This document shows positions 1-8,732 of a DNA stretch of 64,000 bases, piece after piece. The stretch covers positions 157,445-221,444 of the forward strand of contig JAHCAU010000006.1 in assembly GCA_019634715.1 (NCBI GenBank). Direction: 5' to 3'. The notes beneath the pieces are model-generated. The model saw only the letters and a list, made by a program, of their open reading frames with translations. It was not told the DNA's origin and did not search any database. Position 1 is the first letter of the stretch. Every line of letters starts with the position of its first letter. The stretch comes from Lysobacter sp. (GTDB lineage Bacteria > Pseudomonadota > Gammaproteobacteria > Xanthomonadales > Xanthomonadaceae). Both the position numbers and the translations under genes were made by a program.

Positions 1-183
1 AAGCGCGTGATCGCGGTCGGTCCGCTGGCGGAGATCGAACGCCTGGACCATCCCTGGGTGCAGGAGTATTTCAACGGTCCGCGCGGGAGGGCCGCGCGGG
101 AGAGCCGGGAATCGGGAATCGCGGATCGGGCATCGCTGCCGCGCCCGGCCTCTCCACCGGAAGCCCGGCCGGACCTTGGATGA
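1..183 (+). CDS. ABC transporter ATP-binding protein, C-terminal fragment (MlaF-like)
   Basis: Only the last 60 codons are in the window; the reading frame is open from base 1 and stops at 181-183. The visible part reads like the end of an Mla/MCE-system ATPase (a segment after the H-loop, with the ending WVQEYFNGP) followed by a low-complexity Arg/Ser/Pro tail. The family would energise phospholipid transport between the outer and inner membranes from the cytoplasmic side. Assignment rests mainly on context: the next two genes are an MCE-domain protein and a transport auxiliary lipoprotein on the same strand. The Walker motifs lie upstream, outside the window, so they cannot be checked. Confidence 0.65.
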   Translation, partial: KRVIAVGPLAEIERLDHPWVQEYFNGPRGRAARESRESGIADRASLPRPASPPEARPDLG

Positions 184-247
184 ACACCGACATCGCATGC
201 CCGCTCACGACGCCCATTCCTCCATTCCCGACGCCTGATCCCCGCCC

Positions 248-1171
248 ATGGAAACCCGTGCCAACTACGTGCTGATCGGCGCCTTCACCCTCGCGGCGGC
301 GGCCTTCATGCTGCTGTTCGGGCTGTGGGCGGCGAAATACACCTCCGACAAGGACTGGCAGCTCTACGACGTGATCTTCGACGAAGCCGTCACCGGCCTC
401 ACCGAGGGCGGCAGCGTGCAGTACAACGGCATCAGCGTCGGCACCGTCGACGACCTGCGGCTGGATCCGGACGATCCGCGCAAGGTCATCGCACGGGTGA
501 AGCTGCGCGCGACCACGCCGGTGAAGACCGACACCCACGCCAAGCTGTCGTTCACCGGCCTCACCGGCACCGCGTTCATCCAGCTCACCGGCGGCAGCCC
601 CGGTGCGCCGAGGCTGGTGGCCCGCAACGACGAGGTGCCGGTGATCGAGACCGAAGCCTCGGCGCTGCAGAACATCGCCGAAACCGCGAACAAGCTCGTC
701 ACGCGCCTCGACAAGATGCTCAGCGAGGACAACATCCGCAACATCACCGACACCCTGAAGCACCTGGAGAACGCCACCGGCGCCATCGCCGACCAGCGCC
801 AGGACCTCGGCGCGCTGATCACCAATGCGCGCGTGTCGAGCGAGAAGCTCTCGGCCACCCTGGACACCACGCAGGGCGCCATCGCCGACATCGATCGCGA
901 GCTGGTGGACAAGCTGCCGGGCCTGATCGCCAAGCTCGACAGCACGCTGACCCGGCTCGACTCCGCCGCCGGCAACGCCAATTCGCTGCTCGACGAGAAC
1001 CGCGGCGCGATCCGGCACTTCACCGAGGACGGGCTGGCACAGCTCGGCCCCACGCTGGAGGAGCTGCGCGCGCTGGTGCGCGACCTGCGCCGGATCAGCA
1101 CGCGCCTCGACGACAACCCGGCGGGCTACGTGCTGGGCCGCCAGAAACCGAAGGAATTCGAACCCGAATGA
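248..1171 (+). CDS. MCE-domain lipid-transport substrate-binding protein (MlaD/PqiB family)
   Basis: 307 residues. An N-terminal membrane anchor (about residues 7-29) is followed by an MCE/MlaD domain (about 38-115) with the typical VTGLTEGGSVQYNGISVG stretch. The rest is a long hydrophilic, helix-rich region (about 130-290) of the kind that forms the needle or tail in PqiB/YebT-like and Mce proteins. It is expected to sit in the inner membrane facing the periplasm and carry lipid to or from the ABC permease. It lies 64 bp behind the ATPase end, and its stop overlaps the start of the auxiliary lipoprotein, so all three should be one operon. The family is clear; the direction of transport and the exact lipid are not. 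Confidence 0.88.
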   Translation: METRANYVLIGAFTLAAAAFMLLFGLWAAKYTSDKDWQLYDVIFDEAVTGLTEGGSVQYNGISVGTVDDLRLDPDDPRKVIARVKLRATTPVKTDTHAKLSFTGLTGTAFIQLTGGSPGAPRLVARNDEVPVIETEASALQNIAETANKLVTRLDKMLSEDNIRNITDTLKHLENATGAIADQRQDLGALITNARVSSEKLSATLDTTQGAIADIDRELVDKLPGLIAKLDSTLTRLDSAAGNANSLLDENRGAIRHFTEDGLAQLGPTLEELRALVRDLRRISTRLDDNPAGYVLGRQKPKEFEPE

Positions 1172-1827
1172 GCCGCATGAGCCCATCGCGCCGAACGCGC
1201 GCCACCGCCCCGCTGCGCCTCGCCGCGCTCGCCGCGTTCCTCGCGCTCGCCGGCTGCGGCGTGCTGCCCAAGAACGAACCGATCGCGTTGTATCGCCCCG
1301 AACCGCGCCTGCTCGTCGACCCGGCCTGGCCGAAGGCGGACTGGCAACTGCAGATCGCGCGCCCGGGCGCCGACGCCGTCGCCGATTCCGCGCGCATCCT
1401 CGTGCGTCCGCGCGCCGGCGAGCTGCAGGTCTACAAGGGCGCCGCATGGACGCAACCGGCGCCGGACATCGTCCACGACACGATGATGCGCGCCTTCATC
1501 GACAGCGGCCGTTTCGCCGGCGTCGCGCGGCGCGGCGAAGGCGTCAGTCCCCGCTACGAACTGCTGCTCGACCTGCGCCGCTTCGAATCCGACTACGCCG
1601 GCGGCAGCACGCCCACCGTGCGCATCGCCGTCGGCGCGCGCCTGGTGCACAACATCGACAACCGCATCGTCGCCAGCCGCGTGTTCGAGGCCGACGTCGC
1701 GGCCGATGGCACCGCCGTCGCCCACATCAACCGCGCGTTCGAGCAGGGTCTCGGCGAAGTGTCGACGCAGATGATCGGCTGGGTGCTGGCCGAAGGCGGA
1801 CGCAGCGCCGACCGGAGCAGGTACTAA
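1168..1827 (+). CDS. ABC-type transport auxiliary lipoprotein (PqiC/Mce-associated)
   Basis: 219 residues. The start at 1168 makes an ATGA overlap with the preceding MCE gene. The N-terminus is a lipoprotein signal with a lipobox ending LAGC at about residue 27, so it should be lipid-anchored in the periplasm. The remainder matches the ABC-type transport auxiliary component family (PqiC-like), with the common pattern of a beta-strand core and IVASRVFEA-type segments. It probably links the MCE protein to the outer membrane. Oddity: the terminal Tyr and the TAA stop at 1825-1827 lie inside the left arm of the palindromic repeat element that follows, so insertion of that element may have set the present C-terminus. 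Confidence 0.85.
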   Translation: MSRMSPSRRTRATAPLRLAALAAFLALAGCGVLPKNEPIALYRPEPRLLVDPAWPKADWQLQIARPGADAVADSARILVRPRAGELQVYKGAAWTQPAPDIVHDTMMRAFIDSGRFAGVARRGEGVSPRYELLLDLRRFESDYAGGSTPTVRIAVGARLVHNIDNRIVASRVFEADVAADGTAVAHINRAFEQGLGEVSTQMIGWVLAEGGRSADRSRY

Positions 1828-2082
1828 GCCCAACGGGCACAAAGCCTCATTCAGAGTCACCCACAGGCCCGTCTGCAAGGCGCACGCGCGCAGGCAGGCT
1901 GGCCGCCTGTCAAGCGCGTGCAACGCAGCAGACGGGCCTGTGGGTGGCTCCCTTTGGGCGCGCTTGCCTGCGTCCGTGGCTGCGTTGTCATGTACGAGAG
2001 GTACACCGCGCTCGCTCCGCCTTGCCACGAACGCAGGCAAGCGCGCTGAATGAGGCTTTGTGCCCGTTGGGCTTAGTACCTG
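1818..2082. repeat. Nested-palindrome (MITE-like) element, copy 1
   Basis: A perfect 36-bp inverted repeat (1818-1853 and 2047-2082) encloses two further perfect hairpins: arms 1858-1876/1928-1946 and 1958-1973/2031-2046. The second hairpin itself carries a small GTAC-based stem. The whole can fold as a three-way cruciform. The core (TAAGCCC...GGGCTTA, 1825-2075) recurs at 49737-49902 with near-identical sequence but without the second hairpin. It codes for nothing recognisable. Its structure fits a non-autonomous mobile element or a REP/BIME-like unit. In this copy GTAC flanks both ends; that motif is palindromic, so it does not prove a target duplication. Confidence 0.8.
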
Positions 2083-2105
2083 CCCCGGCCGGCGACGCCC
2101 CGGCG

Positions 2106-3335
2106 TCACGCCATGCGCGGCGCGCTCTGTCGCTGCTGCTGTTCCTGCGTGTCCTGCGCCACGGCCTGCGCGCGCGAGGTCTCCAGCGCCGCCGCGAAGC
2201 GTTCCACCACCTGGTCCGTCGGCTTGCTGGCCAAGGCCATGTCGACCGGGGCGACGCGTGCCGCAGGGTCGGCCTTGTCGCGATCGGTGACGAAGGCGGT
2301 CTGGCCGTTCTGGCCGAAGGCGACATCGCCGACGTTCCTGAAGCGATTCTCCGCCGCGACCCCGGCGATGCCCGCCAGCAGGCTCGGGTTCTGCGTGTCC
2401 TGCGGTGCGTCGGGCACGGCGCGGGCCAGCGCCGTCGAGGCTTGCTGGATCATCGGATCGGCATTGAAGCGGTTCCAGTCGACCGGTGCGGCCGGCGCAG
2501 CGGGGTTCACGCCAGCCACCCGCACGTCCTGCCCGCCGGCGTCGCTGCGCTGCTGCGCCGGTGCCAGGCCGTTGAAGCGCTGACGCATGACCTCGGCGGC
2601 GGCGTCCATCATCTCGGGCACGTTCTGCACGGCCCCGTGGTTGGCCAGGCCATTGGGGCCGAACGGCGCGCGCGGGAAATCGTAGTTCCGGGTGATCTCG
2701 GTATCGTAGTTCGCGCGGGCCATCGCCAGGCGGATCACCCCGTCGCCCGGCGTGTTGAAGTGGGTGTGCGCGAACTTCACGCCGTCGGCCTGCACGAGGT
2801 CGCGCGCGGTGTCCGGGTTCTCGGGTCCCCAGGTGTAGGCCGGGGTCGACAGCGTGGTGACGTGGATCGCGGCGTTGATGCCACGCTGCTTCATGCCCTC
2901 GGAGATCTCGTCCGCGGCCAGGATCGAGACGTTGCCGCCATGGCTGAAGCCGACGAGGTTCAGGGTCAACGGTTTGTTGCGGTCGAGCGTGCCGCGTTCG
3001 ATGGCGTTGTCCACCTGCTGCAGCACGTGCGCGGCGAAGCGCTGCGAGGCGATCTCGCGGTCCGCGGTGCCGTTCATCTGGTGGGAAGTGCCCGGCACCG
3101 GACGGGTGACCGGGGTTTCGATGCTGCCGTACACCGGATCGTAGGTCGTCACCATCTCGGTGGTGTGGCGCGCGCGCCAGTCGAAACCGTTGTCCCAGAG
3201 GTTGGCGCCATCGGTGGTCCTGCCCACGGCGGCGCTGATGCGCTGGGTGACTTCACGGACGTTCTCGGGCGTGTTGTTGGTGCCGTGCACGCCGAAGGTG
3301 AAGATCTGGGCGTCTCTGGCATAGGGGTCGGACAT
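2106..3335 (-). CDS. Probable X-T4SS effector: alpha/beta-hydrolase (lipase) with C-terminal XVIPCD
   Basis: 409 residues, start chosen at 3335 behind a good AAGGAG site. The N-terminal half is an alpha/beta-hydrolase with an early FGVHGTNNT motif (residues 14-22) and a lipase nucleophile elbow GFSHGG (Ser131). The last 110 or so residues look like an XVIPCD, the secretion signal of Xanthomonadales killing type IV effectors: a DVAFGQNGQTAFVTDRD segment, then PAARV and a Gln-rich tail (QEQQQRQ). It would be injected into competitor bacteria and attack lipids. No immunity lipoprotein stands next to it; upstream is a regulator, downstream a repeat. The hydrolase is certain, the effector role is strongly suggested, and the substrate is inferred. 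Confidence 0.78.
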   Translation of the reverse strand: MSDPYARDAQIFTFGVHGTNNTPENVREVTQRISAAVGRTTDGANLWDNGFDWRARHTTEMVTTYDPVYGSIETPVTRPVPGTSHQMNGTADREIASQRFAAHVLQQVDNAIERGTLDRNKPLTLNLVGFSHGGNVSILAADEISEGMKQRGINAAIHVTTLSTPAYTWGPENPDTARDLVQADGVKFAHTHFNTPGDGVIRLAMARANYDTEITRNYDFPRAPFGPNGLANHGAVQNVPEMMDAAAEVMRQRFNGLAPAQQRSDAGGQDVRVAGVNPAAPAAPVDWNRFNADPMIQQASTALARAVPDAPQDTQNPSLLAGIAGVAAENRFRNVGDVAFGQNGQTAFVTDRDKADPAARVAPVDMALASKPTDQVVERFAAALETSRAQAVAQDTQEQQQRQSAPRMA

Positions 3336-3483
3336 CGCGGGGGCTCCTTGTCTGCGGGGGAAAGGGGATTCACCGGCCGGTCCATACGGCTCCGTCCGGC
3401 GCGCCTCCTGTCTCGCAGTTCGGTCCCCCGCAAGTCCTCTCGGCAGGCTGCGGAAAAGCTCTCGGAAAGATTGTTCTTCCCGA

Positions 3484-5946
3484 TCAACGCGTTGCCTGCG
3501 CCCCGGCCGTGCGGACATCCATGCGGACCCCCGTGGTCAGCCGCGCCGCGAAGCGGTCCTCGGCGGCCCAGGCGGGCAAGGGTCCCGGGCGACAGTCGCC
3601 GGAACGCAGGCACAGCGCATCGCGAAGGAGTCTCGCACCCAGCCGCAGCCCGGGCCCGGCCCCGTCCTGCGCGGCGACACGGTCGACCACCTCCGCGGCC
3701 TGCGCCAGCAGCGCCGGATCCCCTCCCGGCAGCAGCGCCGCATGGCGGGCGACCAGGGCCAGGGCCTCGCCCTCCTGCCGCGTGGGTTCGGCCACGGCCA
3801 GCAGGGCCTGCAGCCGGGGACGCAGCAGACCCCAGGCCGTGCGCGGTTCGCCGTCGAGCATGCGCTGGCGCGCAGCGGCGACCAGGCCGAAGTCGGTCTG
3901 CTCGTGGCTGCGCGCGCCGTCGTTGCAGCGTTCGAGGTAGGCGTTGGCGCGGTCGCGCCGCCCGGCCTCGGTCAGCACCCAGGCGTAGAAGCAGGGATTG
4001 GGCGAGGCAGTGATGTCCAGGCCGGCACGCTCCATCGCATCGATCCCGGCGACCGCGTCGGCCATCTCGTCGCGCCAGAAGTGCGATTCCACGCGCAGAT
4101 ACAGGGCCCAGGCCTTCGCGCGCGGATGCGGGCGCGGCGTGCGCTCCAAGGCCTCGATCTCGGCCAGCGCATCGCCGTAGCGGCGCCCGCCCGCGACTTC
4201 GGCCACCACGAAATACGGATGCAGGCTGTTGCCGCCGTCCAGCCGGGCCTCGCGGATCCGCGCGCGGGCGCGGTCGAGATGCCCGCGCCAGGCCTCCGGC
4301 CGGTCGCGATCCATCCGCGCGAGCAGCAGCAGGGCCTCGATTTCCGCGCGCAGCCGTCCAGCGGCACGCGCCTGCGCGACGATGCCGCGCAACTGCTCGC
4401 GGCGCGCGGCGAGCGCCGCGCCCGGCACGATCGGCTCCGCGCGCTGCACCCAGATCCGGCTCTCGACCGCCGAGCCGCCGTCGCCCAGCGCCGCGAACCC
4501 GTCGGCCACGCGCGCCTGCGCCTGCGCCGCGGCGCGGCGCTCGCCGCGATGCATGTGCAGCGGCCCGAGGTTGGTCTCCAGGCGCAGCGCCGCGTGGCGC
4601 CAGCCGGCACGCTCGGCCACGTCGCGGGCGCGCTCGATCTCGTACTTCGCGCGATCCAGTTCCTGCAGGCGCAGCAGCGCGAGGATGAAGGCGTCCTCCT
4701 GCTCCAGCCATTCGCCGGCACCGGCCTGGGTGGCATTCAGGCGCTCGATCTCGCGCAGCGCATCGCGCAGTTGCAGGCGCTCGACGCGCGCGACGACGGC
4801 AGCGCGAGCGCAGGGCTGCGGACCGAGCCGGTCGGGTTCGACCCGCGCCAGCAGGCGCTCGATCCGGCAGCGGCGCACCGGGTCGGCGTCGCCCACGCCC
4901 GCGAGCGCGCGGACGGCCTCGCGGGCCTCGTCGGCACGGCCCTGCTCGAACAGCAGCCCGGCCAGGGCGATGTGCGCATCCGTCATGCCGGCGTCCAGCG
5001 CGAGCGCGCGGCGGAACTCCAGCAGGGCCGTGGCGCGATCGAAGCGCGCTTCGGCCAGGCGTCCGGCCACGTAGGCATCGGTCGCGGCCCCGGGCGCGCG
5101 CGTCGGCACCGGCAGGTGCCGCGCCAGCAGCGCGCGCAGGGCCGCGGGCAGGCCTTCGGCAGGGCCGCGGTAGCGTTCGCGCAGGTCCGCATCGCCCTGG
5201 ACGAGCGACAGCTCGGCCTCCAGCGCTCGGGGGTCCGCCCGCAGGATCCGCACCTGCAGGTGCGGCCCTCGAAATGGATTGCGCGACTGCGCTCGCTGGA
5301 AGACCACGACCTCCACGTCGCGCAGGTGCGCCTGTTCCATCGCGTCGCGCAGCAGGGTGTCGCGCAGCCAGGACAGCGACGGCGGCGCGATCACCGCCGT
5401 GCTCATCTCGATGTGCGGGTCGAGCGCGATGGCATCGCCCGGCGACGTCGCCCGCCACGCCAGCACGCCCGTGCCCAGCATCAGGACCAGCAGGAGCCCG
5501 GCCATCGCCGGCCACGCACGGCGGCGCGGCGCGGACGGTGGCGGGGCGTCCCCGGTCGGCACGTCCACCGGCTGCGGTGCGGGTTCGACGACCTCCGGCC
5601 GGATCCACGCCGCGTCGGGCACCACCAGCACGTAGCCGCGCTTGGGCCGGGTCTGCAGGATGTCCTTGCCATCGTCGCCGAGCGCGCGCCGGATCTGCCA
5701 CACGCAGTGGCTGATCGCCGCATCCTCGACCACCCGCCCGGCCCAGACCGTCTCCAGGATGTCCTCGCGCGAGACCAGCATGTTCGCGCGCCGTGCCAGC
5801 AGGAGCAGCAGGTCCTCCGCGCGCGGCGTCAGCCCGCTCGCGCCGCCACCTGCGGACAGCACCACGCCCTGGTCGAGATCGATCGTGAGCGATCCCAGCC
5901 TGAACCCGGTGGCGACCGGGCGCGTCGGTCCGTCATGTGGTGGCAT
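3484..5946 (-). CDS. CadC/ToxR-like membrane transcriptional regulator with TPR sensor region
   Basis: 820 residues. Residues about 14-112 form an OmpR/PhoB-type winged helix (LTPRAEDLLLLLARRAN, then VEDAAISHCVWQIRRALGDD and RPKRGYVLV). A single transmembrane segment follows at about 147-166. The remaining 650 residues are Ala/Arg/Leu-rich helical repeats, probably TPRs, facing the periplasm. This is the CadC/ToxR one-component layout, in which a membrane-bound DNA-binding domain responds to an external signal. It lies 148 bp upstream of the lipase effector on the same strand, so control of that effector is possible but not shown. Its stop falls in the gap before the effector; no ligand can be deduced. 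Confidence 0.82.
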   Translation of the reverse strand: MPPHDGPTRPVATGFRLGSLTIDLDQGVVLSAGGGASGLTPRAEDLLLLLARRANMLVSREDILETVWAGRVVEDAAISHCVWQIRRALGDDGKDILQTRPKRGYVLVVPDAAWIRPEVVEPAPQPVDVPTGDAPPPSAPRRRAWPAMAGLLLVLMLGTGVLAWRATSPGDAIALDPHIEMSTAVIAPPSLSWLRDTLLRDAMEQAHLRDVEVVVFQRAQSRNPFRGPHLQVRILRADPRALEAELSLVQGDADLRERYRGPAEGLPAALRALLARHLPVPTRAPGAATDAYVAGRLAEARFDRATALLEFRRALALDAGMTDAHIALAGLLFEQGRADEAREAVRALAGVGDADPVRRCRIERLLARVEPDRLGPQPCARAAVVARVERLQLRDALREIERLNATQAGAGEWLEQEDAFILALLRLQELDRAKYEIERARDVAERAGWRHAALRLETNLGPLHMHRGERRAAAQAQARVADGFAALGDGGSAVESRIWVQRAEPIVPGAALAARREQLRGIVAQARAAGRLRAEIEALLLLARMDRDRPEAWRGHLDRARARIREARLDGGNSLHPYFVVAEVAGGRRYGDALAEIEALERTPRPHPRAKAWALYLRVESHFWRDEMADAVAGIDAMERAGLDITASPNPCFYAWVLTEAGRRDRANAYLERCNDGARSHEQTDFGLVAAARQRMLDGEPRTAWGLLRPRLQALLAVAEPTRQEGEALALVARHAALLPGGDPALLAQAAEVVDRVAAQDGAGPGLRLGARLLRDALCLRSGDCRPGPLPAWAAEDRFAARLTTGVRMDVRTAGAQATR

Positions 5947-6007
5947 CGCCGCAGTCTAGAGCGTGCGGTGCGCTTTTGTCGGCACGGCGCGGGATGACGG
6001 CGCGTCC

Positions 6008-7114
6008 TCAGTCCCCGTTCTCACGGCGCGGCGGCGCGGCACGCCGACGCGACCGCGTCCAGGCCAGCAGCCCCCACAGCCCCAGGCCCGCCAGCAGCCA
6101 CAGCGGCCATGCGTGCATCAGCGCCACGAACACGTCGAGCACCGCGTACCAGCCGGTGCGCAGCGCTTCGCCGAGGCGGACGAAGAAGCTCGGGCGGTGG
6201 CTGTCGAACATCGCGTCGGTGTCGACCGATTCGTTGCGCTCGACCCTGGGCGACTGGTACAGCGACAGTTCGATGGTGCTGAACGCGACGCGGTCCTCGA
6301 ATTCCCTGCGCTGGATCAGCGCCTCGTCGCGCTGCAGCTTCGCGCTGCCCTGCGCGGCGATGACCTCGGCCTTGCGGTCGAGCCGGTCGCCCGCCGACAC
6401 CGCATCGCCCAGCGCCTGCTGGGTCTGCTGTTCGCGCTGCCACGCCAGCTGCTGGCGCAGGATCTGGAACTGCGCGTCGACCGCTTCCATGCTGCGCTGG
6501 TCGAGGAAAGCCATCTGCGGCGCGATCTCGCGCAGGAAGGCCTGGGTGCGATCGCTGGGCACGCGCACGACCAGCGACGCGCGCATCGTGTATTCGGTCA
6601 GCTGCAGGCGCTTGCCATCGCCGACCGGATGGCTGACCGCACGCAGGGTCTGCGCCTGGATGTCGTTGCGGAGCACGAAACCGCCCTGCCCGGCCACGGC
6701 GTCCTCGATGGCCATGGCCGCGGCGTAGACCTCCTTCACCCGGAAGCTGGCGCGCGCGGTGCGGATGAACCTGCGGGTCGGATCGACCTGGCTCGTGGCG
6801 ATCGAGGTGAGCTGCGCCGGATCGACCTGCGCGCGATCGACCTGCACGCTACCGACCAGCGCGCGATCGACGATGGTCCCGTCCGCCTGCGGTGCGGCTT
6901 CGCGCATCTGCTTCCGGTCCGCCATGCCGCCCGGGGCCATCGGCGGCGCGGACGCCGGCGCAGCGGCGTCGGCCGCCGCGACCTCTTCCGCGACGCCCTT
7001 GAAGGCCGCTGCCGATTCCGCGGCCGACTCCTGCCTGCCGCAGGCGGCCAAGGCCGCGACCAGGACGGCCGACGCCAGGCACACCGCGATTCTCGAACGC
7101 ATGGACGACTGCAT
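6008..7114 (-). CDS. DUF4349 domain lipoprotein
   Basis: 368 residues from the start at 7114. That start gives a clean lipoprotein signal (MQSSMRSR..., lipobox AAC). DUF4349 proteins are envelope proteins with a signal, a coiled-coil-rich central domain and a C-terminal membrane segment; all are visible here. The FIRTARASFRVKEV start of the domain lies near residue 120, an Arg/Gln/Glu-rich coiled coil spans about 210-290, and a hydrophobic helix (WPLWLLAGLGLWGLLAW) sits at about 335-352 before a basic tail. It lies 61 bp upstream of the CadC-like regulator on the same strand. The biochemical function of the family is not known to me. Confidence 0.85.
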   Translation of the reverse strand: MQSSMRSRIAVCLASAVLVAALAACGRQESAAESAAAFKGVAEEVAAADAAAPASAPPMAPGGMADRKQMREAAPQADGTIVDRALVGSVQVDRAQVDPAQLTSIATSQVDPTRRFIRTARASFRVKEVYAAAMAIEDAVAGQGGFVLRNDIQAQTLRAVSHPVGDGKRLQLTEYTMRASLVVRVPSDRTQAFLREIAPQMAFLDQRSMEAVDAQFQILRQQLAWQREQQTQQALGDAVSAGDRLDRKAEVIAAQGSAKLQRDEALIQRREFEDRVAFSTIELSLYQSPRVERNESVDTDAMFDSHRPSFFVRLGEALRTGWYAVLDVFVALMHAWPLWLLAGLGLWGLLAWTRSRRRAAPPRRENGD

Positions 7115-7278
7115 GGCACTTCCCCTCGTGGTTGGGTCGCGGCCGGTTGGCTGCGAACGCCTGGAACCAACGTAGGGGATCGATGCGAGGGGTGAACACC
7201 GGGGCATCCGTCCCCTGCGTCTCCTGCGCCACCGCCGTCACCGGCAGGGCGCAGGCATGGCATTGCTCAGCGGATCGA

Positions 7279-8559
7279 TCAGCGCTCGAGGATGGCGACG
7301 ACGCCCATGCCGCCAGCGGTGCAGATCGAGATCAGGCAGCGGCCGCCGCCGCGTTCCTTCAGCTGCTTGGCCGCCGTGGCGACGATGCGCGCGCCGGTGG
7401 CGGCGAACGGATGGCCGGCGGCGAGCGAGGAACCGACCGGGTTCATCTTCGCCGGATCGATGCTGCCCAGCGGCGCGGCCAGGCCGAGGCGGTCGCGGCA
7501 GTAGTCCGCGCTTTCCCAGGCGCGCAGCGTGCACAGCACCTGCGCGGCGAAGGCTTCGTGGATTTCGTAGATGTCGAAGTCCTGCAGGGTGAGGTTGTTG
7601 CGCGCGAGCATCTCGGCGACGGCTACGGTCGGCGCCATCAGCAGGCCTTCGCCGTGGATGAAGTCGACGGCGGACACGTGCGCGTCGCGGATGTGGCAGA
7701 GGACTTCATGGCCGTGCTGCGCGGCCCATTCGTCCGAGGCGATCAGGCAGGCGGCGGCGCCGTCGGTGAGCGGCGTGGAGTTGGCGGCGGTGAGGGTGCC
7801 GCGGCCGGAGGTGCGGTCGAAGGCCGGCTTGAGCGTCGCAAGCTTCTCCAGCGTGGTGTCGGTGCGCAGGATGTTGTCGCGCGACACGCCGCGGAACGGC
7901 ACGACGAGGTCTTCGAAGAAGCCGCGCTCGTAGGCGGCGGCGAGCTTCTGGTGCGAAGCGAAGGCCAGCGCGTCCTGTTCCTCGCGCGGGATGTTCCATT
8001 CCTTCGCCATGTCCTCGCAGTGCTGGCCCATGGACTTGCCGGTGCGCGGCTCGCCGACGCCGGGCAGTTCGGGCTTGAGTTCCTTGAACGAGAACCCGCT
8101 GGTGAAGCGTGCCAGGCGGTCCATCGCGGTCTTCGCCGTGGACACCGAGATCAGGCGCTTGCGGAAGGCCGGGCTGAACACGATCGGCACGTCCGAGGTG
8201 GTGTCGGATCCGCCGCCGATGCCCGACTCGATCTGCCCGGCGGCGATCTTGTTGGCGATGTGGACGATGGTGTCGAGCGAGGTGCCGCAGGCACGCTGCA
8301 TGGTGATGCCGGGCGTCAGCGGCGACAGCCCCGAGGACAGCGTGGCCTCGCGGCCGAGGTTCCAGTCGCTGCTGTGCTTGAGCACCGCGCCCAGCGCGAC
8401 CTCGCCCAGTTGCTGGCCGTGCAGGCCGAACTTCTCGACCACCGCGCCCAGGGTGCGGACCGACATGCCCAGATTGCCGACATCGGCGTAGGCCGTGTGC
8501 TGGCGACAGAAGGGAATACGGGCGCCGCCCAGGACGGCGACGGGACGACCATGCAGCAT
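7279..8559 (-). CDS. Thiolase: acetyl-CoA C-acyltransferase (FadI-like long form)
   Basis: 426 residues. It shows the thiolase catalytic set: acylated Cys in QRACGTS (near residue 90), EIHEAFA with the catalytic His, GHPFAATGAR, and the C-terminal CTAGGMG Cys. The spacing and the NSTPLTDGAAA and SGRGTLTAAN segments resemble the long FadI-type beta-oxidation thiolases rather than short PhaA/AtoB forms. It would cleave 3-ketoacyl-CoA with CoA (or run in reverse) in the cytoplasm. No fadJ or fadB neighbour is present, so the pathway partner is elsewhere. It is transcribed away from the plus-strand gene at 8733; the 173-bp gap between them should hold both promoters. Confidence 0.9.
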   Translation of the reverse strand: MLHGRPVAVLGGARIPFCRQHTAYADVGNLGMSVRTLGAVVEKFGLHGQQLGEVALGAVLKHSSDWNLGREATLSSGLSPLTPGITMQRACGTSLDTIVHIANKIAAGQIESGIGGGSDTTSDVPIVFSPAFRKRLISVSTAKTAMDRLARFTSGFSFKELKPELPGVGEPRTGKSMGQHCEDMAKEWNIPREEQDALAFASHQKLAAAYERGFFEDLVVPFRGVSRDNILRTDTTLEKLATLKPAFDRTSGRGTLTAANSTPLTDGAAACLIASDEWAAQHGHEVLCHIRDAHVSAVDFIHGEGLLMAPTVAVAEMLARNNLTLQDFDIYEIHEAFAAQVLCTLRAWESADYCRDRLGLAAPLGSIDPAKMNPVGSSLAAGHPFAATGARIVATAAKQLKERGGGRCLISICTAGGMGVVAILER

Positions 8560-8732
8560 CGGACACCTCTCGGATTTCGGGATGCGCGGACGGCGGGACG
8601 CCGCGGCGCGGGACGGATCGATTCGAACACATCGATTCGCGGGGACTCGATTTGACCCGCAAACGCTGGAGCTTCGCCTCTAAACCGCCTTGCGACGGAT
8701 AATGGCCGAGTTTACCGCCGACCGCCGAGACC

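Noticed and set aside
3149..5701. Very long minus-strand ORF (850 codons) overlapping the CadC-like gene in another frame
   Set aside because: Pro/Arg/Ala-rich shadow of a GC-rich gene; the overlapping frame has a winged-helix domain, a membrane segment and a coherent start.
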